Positions 53,262-63,210 of a DNA stretch of 64,000 nt are shown here, in pieces. Each line of letters opens with the position of its first letter. Within the stretch, counting starts at the first letter, position 1. The notes under the pieces are model-generated. The model saw nothing but the letters and a program-made list of their open reading frames with translations. It searched no databases and was not told the origin of the DNA. This DNA comes from Delphinella strobiligena (lineage: Eukaryota; Ascomycota; Dothideomycetes; Dothideales; Dothioraceae), in the NCBI GenBank assembly GCA_009982845.1, contig JAADKB010000009.1, forward strand, positions 434,001 to 498,000, read 5' to 3'. A program made the translations under genes and the position numbers.

Positions 53262-55145
53262 TCAGCTCTGTGCGATCTTCTCTTTCAAACCCGACTGCGG
53301 TACCTTCTCCCCAAGCTTTGCCGCAGTTCTCTTCAGCTCATCACTGATTGGCTGGCCCTTCCTCCTCCTCGCCTCAATCTCTGCAGATATCTCCTCGACC
53401 ATTTCATCCCAAGTCTCACCAGGGTCCTCTGGCAAACCAAGCGTGGGACCATCATGGCTATGGTTTCTGCTGATCGTAGGTCTACTGTGCTGCTTTACTT
53501 TACCCTGGACCCATTGCTTGCCTGGTGATGCGAGGAACAAGGAGGTGGCTGTTACACCGATGATACAGTAGAACCACACGCGAGCCCAAACAAGAACCGA
53601 GTCGTGGAGGCTGAGTAGGATAAAGGGGGCGACTGTGAAGGAAAAGGCCAGCTGTGTCACAGCCCAGCTGAAAATGTCATAGTAGCGCTTGGAAGGCAGT
53701 GGCGTCGTTCCATCTGGGGAAAGGAAGAAAGGTCGGAGAAGGCGGCGAGAGTCTGTGAGAAATTTTAGATACTGTCCTATGGTTTAGTATGACAGACATA
53801 CTCTTTGCAGCATTCTGAATAAAGCTGGCTAACACAAAAGCCATATAATATCCAGGGTAAAAGCCATGCCAGAAAGCGCTTGTGACAAAGGTCGCCATGC
53901 TGGCGCGGAACCCAGGCTTCTTGCCTTTAGGAGTAACACGGAGATACATGTAATTCCGCAGCCACATGTTGGTGTTGATGTTCCAGTTTCCAAGATAAGC
54001 ATGGCTGTTCTGTGCGAGCTCAATACCAAGGGGCTTCACGTTTTGCAGTCTGTTCCAGTCGGCTTTGCCGGTCTTGGGGTCAACACCCTTGAAGCCGATT
54101 CCGGAAAGGATGCAAGCACCTTCGGTGAGCGACCAGACTCCGTAATACTTCATTCTCGTGGTGAAACCGAGCATGTGCAGAAGCCAGATTCGACGAAGAA
54201 GGCCGTACTGCTTGTATGAATCGTTGAGCACAGTGTCCTTGTTATAAATGCCAGAAAAATGCAAGAATGCAAGGATCCAGATGAGGCCATATGCAGCTTT
54301 CCACGCGGCCGGTGTGCCACTACGAGGGATCTTTCGCTTCTTTCGTATGGGCGGCGCATTCGCTGGATCTGTTCCTGGAGGAAGCTCAAACATGCTGGTT
54401 TCGATCCACCGACGATAGTCGGCAAAGTCAAAAGCCGGGCCGGCAAACAGAGAAGGGAAGAACAGAACGAACCCTGCATAGTCCAAGACAGAAGGCAACT
54501 CTTTGAGGGCCCGATCCTTTTGGTAGTCATTCAGGTCCTTTTCAGGTAATGTGCCATCGTAGACGTTCCAGCAAAAGGCGGTCAACTTCATCACCAAAAC
54601 CATCTGGGCGCCAGTAATGTCCACCGAGCTTGGGCTATCTACGATCTGGCGGTAGATGTGATTGACAGACATGTGACCCATGAGGAAGACAAAGCCTATC
54701 CATGGCATGTATGGTCCCTCCACCTTGGCAGCAATCACATACGTACCAATAGAACTGAGCAAGATGGTACGCACTCCGTCCCACAGATCAAAAAGACCAA
54801 CTAGGTAGACGATGGATACGCTACACGAAGAATGAGCCGATGGAGAGAGGGGCCTTGGTAAGAGCAGACAAACCTGATGATAAAGACATTCTTCTGCCAT
54901 GGCTTATGGTCTGGAAGCCGCTTGAGGACACCCGCCAGTGGGTATGACAGCAGGAACGAGGTTATGAGTTTCACTGAGGAGGTAAGTCTCTCCCTCTCGT
55001 GCAATAAGTACTATAACAAAAGACGTACATTCATCAGGTGATGCTCCGAGCTTATCTGCCACCCAGACAAAGGCTGATTTTCTATTTAGCAGGGTCTTTT
55101 CTCAGCAGGTATTCACCACTCACGCGCATTGACATAAGGTAACAT
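53262..55145 (-). CDS. ALE1: MBOAT lysophospholipid acyltransferase, Ale1-like
   Basis: Five exons on the minus strand: 55145-55124 (22 nt), 55073-55029 (45 nt), 54973-54874, 54820-53802 and 53752-53262; 558 residues. The tiny first exons join to MLPYVNAPFVWVADKLGASPDE, the expected family start. Further features: SFLLSYPLAGVLKRLPDHKPW, YLVGLFDLWDGVRTILL, FWNVYDG-like CWNVYDG, FFPSLFAGPAFDFADYRRW, GNWNINTNMWLRNYMYLR and the catalytic-His segment SAFWHGFYPGYYMAF, then a final helix and a charged cytosolic tail. MBOAT Ale1/Lpt1 reacylates lysophospholipids at the ER in the Lands cycle. All four introns have GT...AG borders. The C-terminus is acidic/basic without an obvious KKXX signal. Confidence 0.93.
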
Positions 55146-55752
55146 AGTGATATTTGTGCACTCTTTATTGCTCGAGTGAAAGAGACATTCTCTGTCTAAA
55201 GTGTAGGTGCTTACGTGGGACAGGCAGGCAAGATATAGAGGCATGTGAAGTAAAGAACACTCTAGGCATGGGACACGGACACTGGAGGGAACAAAGCTGA
55301 CGTCACTGCTCTTGGACAAACATTCAATACCAAGATCACCGAGCTCGGAATTGGTGGATCAAGAAGCACAGAGCCATGAACATCAAACAAGGAAAGAGAA
55401 CATATCCCCTTAGGCGCGGTCATGTGTGGTCAGCGGGTGTCTGGGTCTTGGAAAGAGTCACAGAGCCACTTAAAGCGGTGATATAAATAACGACATGGGA
55501 CTCGCTGTTTTATGTTTCGATGACGGCAGCTCGCCTCTTCAAAATGCAACATTTGGTATGTTGCTCGTAGAAGCAGCATCTCGTGATTTCTATAGGATCC
55601 TTCATGTGTTTCCGTGGCGCCCTGCCTTCAACCAATCATTGTTATTGCAGGGCAAGTCCTAACCATTAATCAATTTGCACAGGGACTGTGTCGTTCCACG
55701 AATGCCGTTGCTGAGATGCAGTCGGACAGACGATCAAGACGATCCGAGTCGT
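55146..55752. other. Intergenic region
   Basis: About 600 bp upstream of ALE1 and downstream of cofilin. No supported gene. Confidence 0.5.
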
Positions 55753-56511
55753 TTAACGGCCCTTGGAGACTCTGGAGACAATGGTGTCGTACTCAATGTC
55801 GTCAGGGTCGTTGGCCTGAATGTCGGAAGCAAGACCGTTGAGGGCGCGCTTGATGGCTTCCTTGGAGGAAGAGTACATCATGCGAGGCTGAAACGTGTCA
55901 GTAGTGTGATCGTAATGGCAAGAGACGTTCTCAATTGGCTTACGTATTGAGGCGCATCGTCAGGAACCCATGAGATGAAGGTGATCTTGCTCCTGCGAAT
56001 ATACTTTTAGTTGCGCTCTTTTGTTAAGAAGGCGACACATTGCGCAAATGCAAATGCAAATGCGGTGATAGCGTACCTCTTGCCCTCACCCTCGGTCTCG
56101 TATTCTACATCGTAGACAGCGTATCTGCCACCCTGGCCCTCCTTTCCTTTCCTGTCCTTGCTCTTTGCGCTCAGGAGCTTCTCTCTGAATGCGGAGTAGT
56201 CGTCGACAGAGGAGGTCTCCTCAACAACAATCTCCTTCCAGTCGTCGGAGATCTTGTAGATGATCCACTTGGTCGACTTTCCAAGCTTGAGGTCGTTGAA
56301 TGCAGAGATGCACTCAGGGGAGACGGACACACTGTCAAATTGTTCAGCTCGAGGTCATGTGGGTCGCAGGATGTTGAGCGGAGGCAGATTGCGAGAAGTT
56401 GCAGTGTTATCTCGAGCAACAAACACAATGCGGTGTACGTACCCAGACTGGGCCTATTCTATAATTTAGCATGATTTAAGAAGTCGCTTTTCGCTGCTGT
56501 ATACGCACCAT
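55753..56511 (-). CDS. COF1: Cofilin (actin-depolymerising factor)
   Basis: Five exons, 56511-56509 (ATG only), 56453-56443 (11 nt), 56331-56077, 55992-55944 and 55887-55753, give exactly 150 residues starting MAQSGVSVSPECISAFNDLK. The ADF-homology domain covers nearly the whole protein: KWIIYKISDDWKEIVVEE, the central YAVYDVEYETEGEGKRSKITF, SWVPDDAPQYPRMMYSSSKEAIKRAL (long actin-binding helix) and DIEYDTIVSRV at the end. It severs and depolymerises actin filaments in cortical patches. Ser4, the usual phospho-regulated N-terminal position, is retained. Intron donors are GTGCGT, GTACGT, GTACGC and GTAAGC. Without the ATG exon and the microexon the ORF starts only at V6, so ORF-based calls lose the true N-terminus. 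Confidence 0.94.
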
Positions 56512-57263
56512 GGTTTGCAATGACTTCCTTTGGTTCGAAGTAGAGTTACCTGTACGACAGGGGATCAGTGAGCTGATGTGTACGGCGAACGTGGGGCACG
56601 ACTGTTTGGGCTCGCAGTTGTGACGGTTGCGTCCAGATGGAAGGCAGACTGGAGATAAATATGCCAACCGCATGAAGAAGAGCTTACTTGGATTTAGGCA
56701 GCAACAATTTCCGTACGCGCGGATGGATTTATTTGTGTGTTGTAGATAGGTAGGATTGCAACGATGATGCTGCCGTGGCAGCGCTCTGGAGGTGTTCGCT
56801 GTTGGACAAGCCCACCCCCCACTCCGCGTAACTTTCTTGGCGGTCAGTCTCGGGATCTTGGTGCGCGCCTGCCTAAGGTAAATCATGACCACAAGATCAC
56901 TGTAATCTATTACATGACTCTTGGACCGCTCACTGATCACCAGAGTCTCGGTTCAATTACAAGTTAATCGCACAACGATTGCACGGTTCATCACCCCCTT
57001 CGGGACTTAGCAAGAATGCGTCTGAGATTACAAAGTACAATATGCTTTTGAATTCGCTATCACTATGGTACAGCCAGCCAGAAAGTCATCCGCTTCGCCA
57101 TGCACCTTTACATCCCATAAATGCTGTAGAGAGGAGAATAGTTCTGTACAATAAAGGCAAAACAGAATAAGGCCATAGAAGGCTTTTTTTTTAATACAAA
57201 AAGTCGCTGGAGAAAAGGGGCCCGGAGCCGCGAACGTGGGTATCATGGAGTTTTAGTAGGCGC
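56512..57263. other. Intergenic region
   Basis: About 750 bp upstream of cofilin and downstream of HSP60. A T-rich run near 57185 probably belongs to the HSP60 3' end. No supported gene. Confidence 0.5.
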
Positions 57264-58383
57264 TTAGAATCCCATTCCACCCATACCAGGCATGCCGCCT
57301 CCAGGCATGCCACCGGCAGGGCCCTTCTCCTCGGGTGCCTCGACAATGGCAACCTCGGTGGTACCAAGGAGAGAGGCAACACCAGAGGCGTCCATGAGAC
57401 CGGTCCTGACGACCTTGAAGGGGTCAAGGATTCCGGCAGCGATCATGTCAACGTATTCGCCCTTGGAGCTGTCGTAACCCTTGTGGAAGTCGCTGGCGTA
57501 CTCGTCCATGAGCTTACCGACAACGACGCTGCCCTCGCCACCGGCGTTCTCGACAATGGTGCGAGCTGGGCGAGTGATGGCGTTCTTGACAATCGTGACA
57601 CCGAGCTGCTGGTCGAAGTTGGTGGGCTTAAGGTCGTTGAGAGCGTTGGCCGCAGCCTTGATAAGAGCGGTACCACCACCGGGGAGGATACCCTCCTCAA
57701 CGGCAGCACGGGTGGCGTTGAGTGCGTCAACCATGCGGTCCTTCTTCTCACCAACCTCAACCTCGGAAGCACCACCGACCTTGATGACGGCGACACCACC
57801 GGAGAGCTTGGCAAGACGCTCCTGGAGCTTCTCCTTCTCGTACTCGGACGTGGTTGGGTCGTTCATGACGCCGCGAATCTGCTCGCAGCGCTGAGTGACG
57901 GCATCCTTGGTGCCCTCACCGTTAAGAATGACAGTGTCCTCCTTGGTGATGGTGATGGAACCAGTAGATCCGAGCATCTCAGCGGTGGCCTTTTCGAGCT
58001 TGATGTCAAGTTCGTCAGTGAAGACGGTACCGTTGGTAAGGACGGCAAGATCGCCGAGGATGGACTTGCGGTTGTCACCGAAGCCGGGAGCCTTGACGGC
58101 AGCGACCTGGAGCTGACCGCGGAGCTTGTTGAGAATGCAGACTGCAAGAGCCTCGCCATCAATGTCTTCGGCGATGATGACAAGGGGACGGCGGAGTTGC
58201 TGGGAGGCCTCAAGGGCGGGAACGATGTCCTGGACGGCGGAGATCTTCTTCTCGGACAGGAGGATGAGAGGCTTCTCGAACTCGATCTTCTGCGACTTGG
58301 CGTCGGTGATGAAGTATGGGGAGACGTAACCGCGGTCGAACTTCATGCCCTCGGTGACCTCAAGCTCGTCCTCCAAAATCTTG

Positions 58384-58415
<32 letters not shown>

Positions 58416-59118
58416 AACCTTCTCCATGGCGCTGGCGAGGAGCTTACCAATGTGGTGGTCGCCGTTGGCGGAGATGGTAGCGACCTGAGCAATCTCTTCG
58501 CTGGTGGTGATGTCGCGCTTGTGTGCTCTCAGGTACTCGACGACGGCCTCGACGGCAGCCTGGGTGCCTCTTCTGAGGTCCATGGGGTTGCAGCCAGCGG
58601 CGACGTTCTTGACGGTCTCGGAGAAGATGGCACGGGCGAGGACAGTGGCGGTGGTGGTACCGTCACCGGCGACCTCGTTGGTCTTGCCAGCAACATCTTG
58701 CAGGAGACGAGCACCGAGGTTCTCGAACTTGTCCTTGAGGGTGATGGCTCTTGCGACAGTCACACCATCTGCGATACAGTCAGCTTCTGCAGTCCGTCTA
58801 ATCGTCTACCCTTGCTATCCCGTACCCTTTGTGATCTTGGGAGAGCCGTAGCTGGACTCAATCAGAACGTTACGGCCCTTGGGACCAAGAGTGGTGGCAA
58901 CGGCCTTTGCGAGAGTCTCAACACCTTGGAGGAGAGCCGCTCTGGCTTCAACACCGAATTTGAGATCCTAGAACAACGAATGTCAGCGCATATGGTGAGG
59001 ACCAGCCAGGGTGTTCTCAATGTACCTTGTGTGCGAAACGCTGCTGCTGGAGGGAAACAGAGCGAAGCTTGGAAGCCGAACGAGCGCCGGCCCTTGCGGA
59101 TGTGAATGCGCGCTGCAT
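57264..59118 (-). CDS. HSP60: Mitochondrial chaperonin Hsp60
   Basis: Exons 59118-59026, 58967-58826 and 58768-57264 give 579 residues. The first exon encodes a classic mitochondrial presequence (MQRAFTSARAGARSASKLRS, Arg-rich, no acids), ending near RFAHK, after which DLKFGVEARAALLQGV begins the mature protein. Group I chaperonin features: KGRNVLIESSYGSPKITKDGVTVA, GDGTTTATVLARAI (ATP binding), the apical domain, GGVAVIKVGGASEVEVGEKK, and a C-terminal GGM repeat tail ending GGMGF. It forms the matrix folding chamber with Hsp10. Long plus-strand ORFs across the locus are GC-rich shadows. A GAAnnTTC heat-shock-like unit lies upstream. Confidence 0.97.
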
Positions 59119-59304
59119 ATTGTGTGATATTCGACGAGAACCTTGGGGTAGAGAATGTACAACCGGTAGCTCCAAGACTCCACAAAACAACTGTATCAGA
59201 GCAGGGAGATGATGATTGGAGAGTAATGCGTGTAGATATAGAGAACGGGCCCAGAGAAATTGTCTCTCCCGAGGTAGCTTTTAGACTAGTCCGGACGGCC
59301 CTTC

Positions 59305-59312
59305 GAATCTTC
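59305..59312. promoter_or_regulatory. Possible heat-shock element half-pair upstream of HSP60
   Basis: GAATCTTC matches the inverted GAAnnTTC unit bound by Hsf1. It lies about 190 bp upstream of the HSP60 start. Only two units are present, so this is weak. Confidence 0.25.
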
Positions 59313-60012
59313 CAGTACCTCCGTCCCGCATAACGCCGAATTTGAACCGGTATGGGGTGAGCTTTCCATCTGCTTCGCCAAGAGTGTGTGGTATAAGGTA
59401 AGGTAGGTAGTTGTAATGCGACTCATATGATTGGACAATAGTACCATGGAAAGATTATTTGCAGGAGAGAGCCAGTCAATCCATAGAGACTGCAAGCTGA
59501 TCACGTGACCTTGCCGTCTTGTTGTCCAGGACCTGTCTATACCGAAGAGTGTAGTCATCTTACATTTCTATACAGCCGTGTGAGAGAATGGGAGTGGTGG
59601 TAGACTAATGCAGCAAAGTGATGTAACATAGGTCAAGAGCATTAATGCGCTTTCAATGCTCTCGTCTTGCACTGGAGAGAAACAAGACCACACTCAAGCC
59701 TTTCCTGTGCAGGCTCAGGTCATTGTAAATAGAGAAGTGAACTATAGCCACACCACCAAGAGACGTCGGCAAGAATGAAAGCTCTCCCTACTAAAGGACA
59801 TGTAAGGAAGAGTGGTGCGGTCACACCCAAGCATATCAAACCACAGCACAGCACATCACAAAGGCACAGCGCGAAACTTTGGTTCTAAACAACAATTCAG
59901 TTAAACTAGCTAAGTAACAAAGCCAATTCCACCAAACGCCGTCTTCGATTTAAGTGATTTTCTTCTGAAAAAAGTGAATGAATTGCCGCATCGCATGATT
60001 AAAATCGGTTCA

Positions 60013-60058
60013 AAGGGTACCGGAAAGAGAAAGAAAAAAAAAAAAAAGAAAAAAAAAT
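60013..60058. repeat. Poly(A)-rich low-complexity tract
   Basis: Nearly uninterrupted A/G run with 14- and 9-base A stretches in intergenic DNA. Confidence 0.8.
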
Positions 60059-61047
60059 TGCTCGCAGTACCGTGTGATTTGAAGAAGGAAAAAAACTGTG
60101 TTGGTGTAAAAAGGTGCAGGTCGCCTGTTGGAGAGGGGACGAGTATTGTTTGTGCTTTGGCAAAGACTGCTTGGGGAAGCTGGTCAGGGATTATGCTCAT
60201 CCGCGTTGCAAAGGCGTCCGTAAAGAAGAAGAAAACAAGCAGTGATGGAAACGGGTGTGAGGAGTTTGTCTTGTGTTGGAAAGACTGCTCTCACTCCCGT
60301 CTGAAACATTGGTGAGGTCGCTTCTGGTGTTGAAAGCCCATTGCATCCTTGCCGGTGCGCAGGGGATTTTTTGTTGTTTTGTTGTTTTGTTGTTGAGAAG
60401 CGGCGCTCGGATTGAACGTGTGTGACGAAGAGAAGAGAAGAAGCTTGCATGAAAAAAGGTGCATGGGGCATTGGGAACTCAGAGGTGGTTGTCCTGTGTA
60501 GTAAAGACGACCTCCTTCTGTGTGAAAAGTGGATGAAGCCGCGTCTGAAGTTGAAAGCCCTTGTTTGCGTTGTCGGAGAAAGGAGACCGGCCTTTATTGA
60601 AGAGCAGCTCATAGATCGATCTAGCATGGTGAAGGGGCGAGAAAAAGTTTTGACCAGAAAGAGCTAAATCATGTGCATGAAACTTGAAAGTTGGCGTCTT
60701 TGTTGTGGTTGGCGAATGAATATTGTATCGTTCTGACGCCAGCGCTGATCATGGCAGTAAAGTAAGGTTGAGCTCGACTGTACTGCATTTCAAGTCGTGA
60801 TCATCGATTCGTAGCGCAGACTGAAGAGAAGAAATCATGTCTAGTTGAAATAACTCGGAATGTAACCGCAGCTGCAGTATCGTTCTGAACGTCGAATGTG
60901 AAGGAGAAAATGACACCGATCGAGAGAAATGTGGGATGTGGTTGTTTACCTCTAGCGTGTGCTGAACCAACCTGAGAAATGTCTGAGAGACTGATCATGC
61001 CGAGAAGAAGCCTTCGTGTAAGGCCCACAGAGGACGTGTGTCAGTGT

Positions 61048-63210
61048 TCAGTTCTGGTTCTGGGAGATACCATCAAAGCCAGCAAAGCTGAGCATATCGC
61101 CATAGGGTGGGTTATTCTGGGGATCACCCATGCCCATACCCTGGTTGTCGTTCATGGTTGGGTTATCCTGCGAAGCGTTGTTATCACCCATGCCAATACC
61201 TTGGTTACCGATCATTGTGGGGTCGTAGTTTGACAACAACATGGGTGCGATGGTTTGATTGTCCTCATAGGAGCCATCACCTCCCTCACGAAGCGTCTCA
61301 TCGTATTCCATGCCGCAAAAGTTGATGTCGGCGAGGCCCATGTCGAATTGTTGTGGTTGCCCGCCACTGTAATCGATCAAGTCGTTGTAGCCTCCCATGG
61401 GTCCGTTGGTCAAGCCTTGTTGATCGCTGTAGCCTGCCATGGGTCCGTTGGTCAAGCCTTGTTGATTGTTGTACTCTCCCATGGATCCGACCAAGCGTCG
61501 TTGATCGTGGTAGCCTGCCATGGGTCCGTTGGTCAAGCCTTGTGAATCGCAGTAGCCCGACAGGTCCTGTGAGCCGTTGTGAGCTTCCATGGATGCGTTG
61601 GTCAAGCTTTGTGAATCGTTGTAGACCCCCATGGATGTGTTGGCCAAGCTTTGTGGATCGTGGCGAGGTACTATCGAGTCATAGACTGAGCCTGTACTCC
61701 AATCCCAGTACTGAACATCATGTGGGAGCATCTGAGAGCCGCCAATGTGGGTGCCCACAAGTACTGGGGGATTCAGCATAGGATTGGACCACAATCTTGG
61801 TGTTGCTTCATTGGGGCCTCCAATGTTGGGCCGGAACAATGGGTTGGTCCAGCCTCTCGAGATATTGTAGTTGTCGATGTCGAGCTGACTAGCAGGACCA
61901 GCAAGTCCACCCATGGAAGGATTGTGTCTGAACAGTGGTCCGATGTTAGCATCCCTTGGACCAGCAATGTCTCGTGGGACGTTCATCATTGGTTGATATG
62001 TCACATTGTACGATGGTGTAGGTGATCCGGGTGGTGATAATGCTGCTTCCGTCCATGGAATATCGTAGCCAACGATTGCCTGCCTGGCTTGCTCGACATG
62101 CTCAGATTGCTGAGTAGCGTTGGCATCAGCAGGCTGGTTGCGAGCAAAGGGATCTTCAAGTGGTTGCTCCTTGACGATGCCGTTCTCAGAGCTTAAGTCT
62201 CGATTCTTTGCAAGCTTGTTAAACTCCTTCTTGAGCCTGCTAGCTCTGCGATTGAATCTTTCAATCGTGTCATTGAAGGCAGGAACTTTAGACCGAAATT
62301 CATGCCTGTCCGCATCCTGACTTTCACCATGTTCATTGATTTCTGACTCCTCGTGGTCGACCTTGCTAATCTCGTGGCGATGGACAGGAAGGCCACCAGC
62401 TGGAGTCGTGGTAAGGAGCCTTGCCGGACGACCTCGTCTCTTCTTTGCTGGTGCGGACGACGCATCCTCTTCGTCAGGTTTCCACTCATCCTCCGAATCC
62501 TGAGCAGCATCAGGATCGTTGTTGTGGAATTCTTCCTGTGAATCGAAGTCTTCCTCCTTCACGGACTTCTTCAGGCGACGACGAAGAGCGGGGGGTGCTG
62601 GAGTGCCAGGCTGGGACAACGTAATCTTGTTCCTGGGCGTCTTTGGGTTTGGGTCATTGATCGGGGCAAAGACCATACGCGACTTTGAGCCTTTGAAAGG
62701 AGCGATATAATCATCCTCATCATCGTCGGTCACGTCATCGTTCAATACCTTGGAAGACCTGCCGGCTGGCTGCCTTGGCTTTGGCAAGCGCCGCTTCAGA
62801 GGTTCTGGTGGCACAGGTTGGCCATTTTCGATGCGGTACTTGCGAACCTTCGCGAGATGTTGGACAACAGCCTGTCCACTAGCGCCCTCTTTGACGTGTT
62901 TCACTGCTTCGTCCCAGGGTAATGGTTGACCAAGCTTTGCGCACTCGTACTCAAGAGCTAACAGTAGAAGCTGATCTTTTTCGACTAAGCTATAATCAGT
63001 ATGAAGCAATGAACGTTGTACAGACTTGAGCTTACAGTCCCAACGAATGAGGGAACGACCCGCTGCGGATCTGCGTCTCTTAATGCCGCTGGCCGTGGCG
63101 GCTGGATCTGCCATGTCGCTAGTCTCCTCCGGTACTTGTCGTTTCCTGCTGCCACTCTTCTTCTTTGAAGAAGGGGTAGTAGTAGTCGATTTAGGTGGTG
63201 TGGGGGCCAT
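61048..63210 (-). CDS. AT-hook nuclear protein with C-terminal minisatellite repeats (hypothetical)
   Basis: The frame is open for 720 codons, but a 51-bp in-frame segment (63035-62985, GTAAGC...TTAG) is probably an intron: removing it gives RWDFEKDQLLLLALEYECAKLG, a well-formed helical domain (about residues 55-110) found in fungal chromatin-related hypothetical proteins. With the intron the product is 703 residues. Further features: Lys/Arg-rich N-terminus (nuclear signal), acidic linker DDVTDDDEDD, an AT-hook KKRRGRPARLL near residue 255, a coiled coil (FNRRASRLKKEFNKLAKN), and a C-terminal third composed of repeats such as QQGLTNGPMAGY and MGVYNDSQSLTN, ending with a Gly/Met/Asn-rich tail. 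AT hooks bind AT-rich minor grooves, so a DNA-binding role is inferred. No closer family is recognised. Confidence 0.8.
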   Translation of the reverse strand: MAPTPPKSTTTTPSSKKKSGSRKRQVPEETSDMADPAATASGIKRRRSAAGRSLIRWDCKLKSVQRSLLHTDYSLVEKDQLLLLALEYECAKLGQPLPWDEAVKHVKEGASGQAVVQHLAKVRKYRIENGQPVPPEPLKRRLPKPRQPAGRSSKVLNDDVTDDDEDDYIAPFKGSKSRMVFAPINDPNPKTPRNKITLSQPGTPAPPALRRRLKKSVKEEDFDSQEEFHNNDPDAAQDSEDEWKPDEEDASSAPAKKRRGRPARLLTTTPAGGLPVHRHEISKVDHEESEINEHGESQDADRHEFRSKVPAFNDTIERFNRRASRLKKEFNKLAKNRDLSSENGIVKEQPLEDPFARNQPADANATQQSEHVEQARQAIVGYDIPWTEAALSPPGSPTPSYNVTYQPMMNVPRDIAGPRDANIGPLFRHNPSMGGLAGPASQLDIDNYNISRGWTNPLFRPNIGGPNEATPRLWSNPMLNPPVLVGTHIGGSQMLPHDVQYWDWSTGSVYDSIVPRHDPQSLANTSMGVYNDSQSLTNASMEAHNGSQDLSGYCDSQGLTNGPMAGYHDQRRLVGSMGEYNNQQGLTNGPMAGYSDQQGLTNGPMGGYNDLIDYSGGQPQQFDMGLADINFCGMEYDETLREGGDGSYEDNQTIAPMLLSNYDPTMIGNQGIGMGDNNASQDNPTMNDNQGMGMGDPQNNPPYGDMLSFAGFDGISQNQN
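61385..61660 (-). repeat. Coding minisatellite (about 45-60 bp units)
   Basis: At least five degenerate copies of a Gln-Gly/Ser-Leu-Thr-Asn-Gly-Pro-Met-Ala-Gly-Tyr type unit. On the plus strand, TCCGTTGGTCAAGCCTTG appears three times and related GTTGGTCAAGC forms further on. Two adjacent copies are almost identical. Confidence 0.8.

Larger units (their letters stand above)
59119..61047. other. Long intergenic region
   Basis: 1.93 kb between the HSP60 promoter side and the 3' end of the AT-hook gene. It holds an AGGTAAGGTAGG motif near 59395-59412, an A-rich run (about 60013-60058) and TTGTTTTGTTG repeats near 60370-60395. No supported gene or RNA. Confidence 0.45.

Noticed and set aside
57483..59105. 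540-codon plus-strand ORF opposite HSP60
   Set aside because: It is antisense to a clear HSP60 gene, whose codon bias keeps the opposite frame open; it has no domain and runs across the HSP60 introns.
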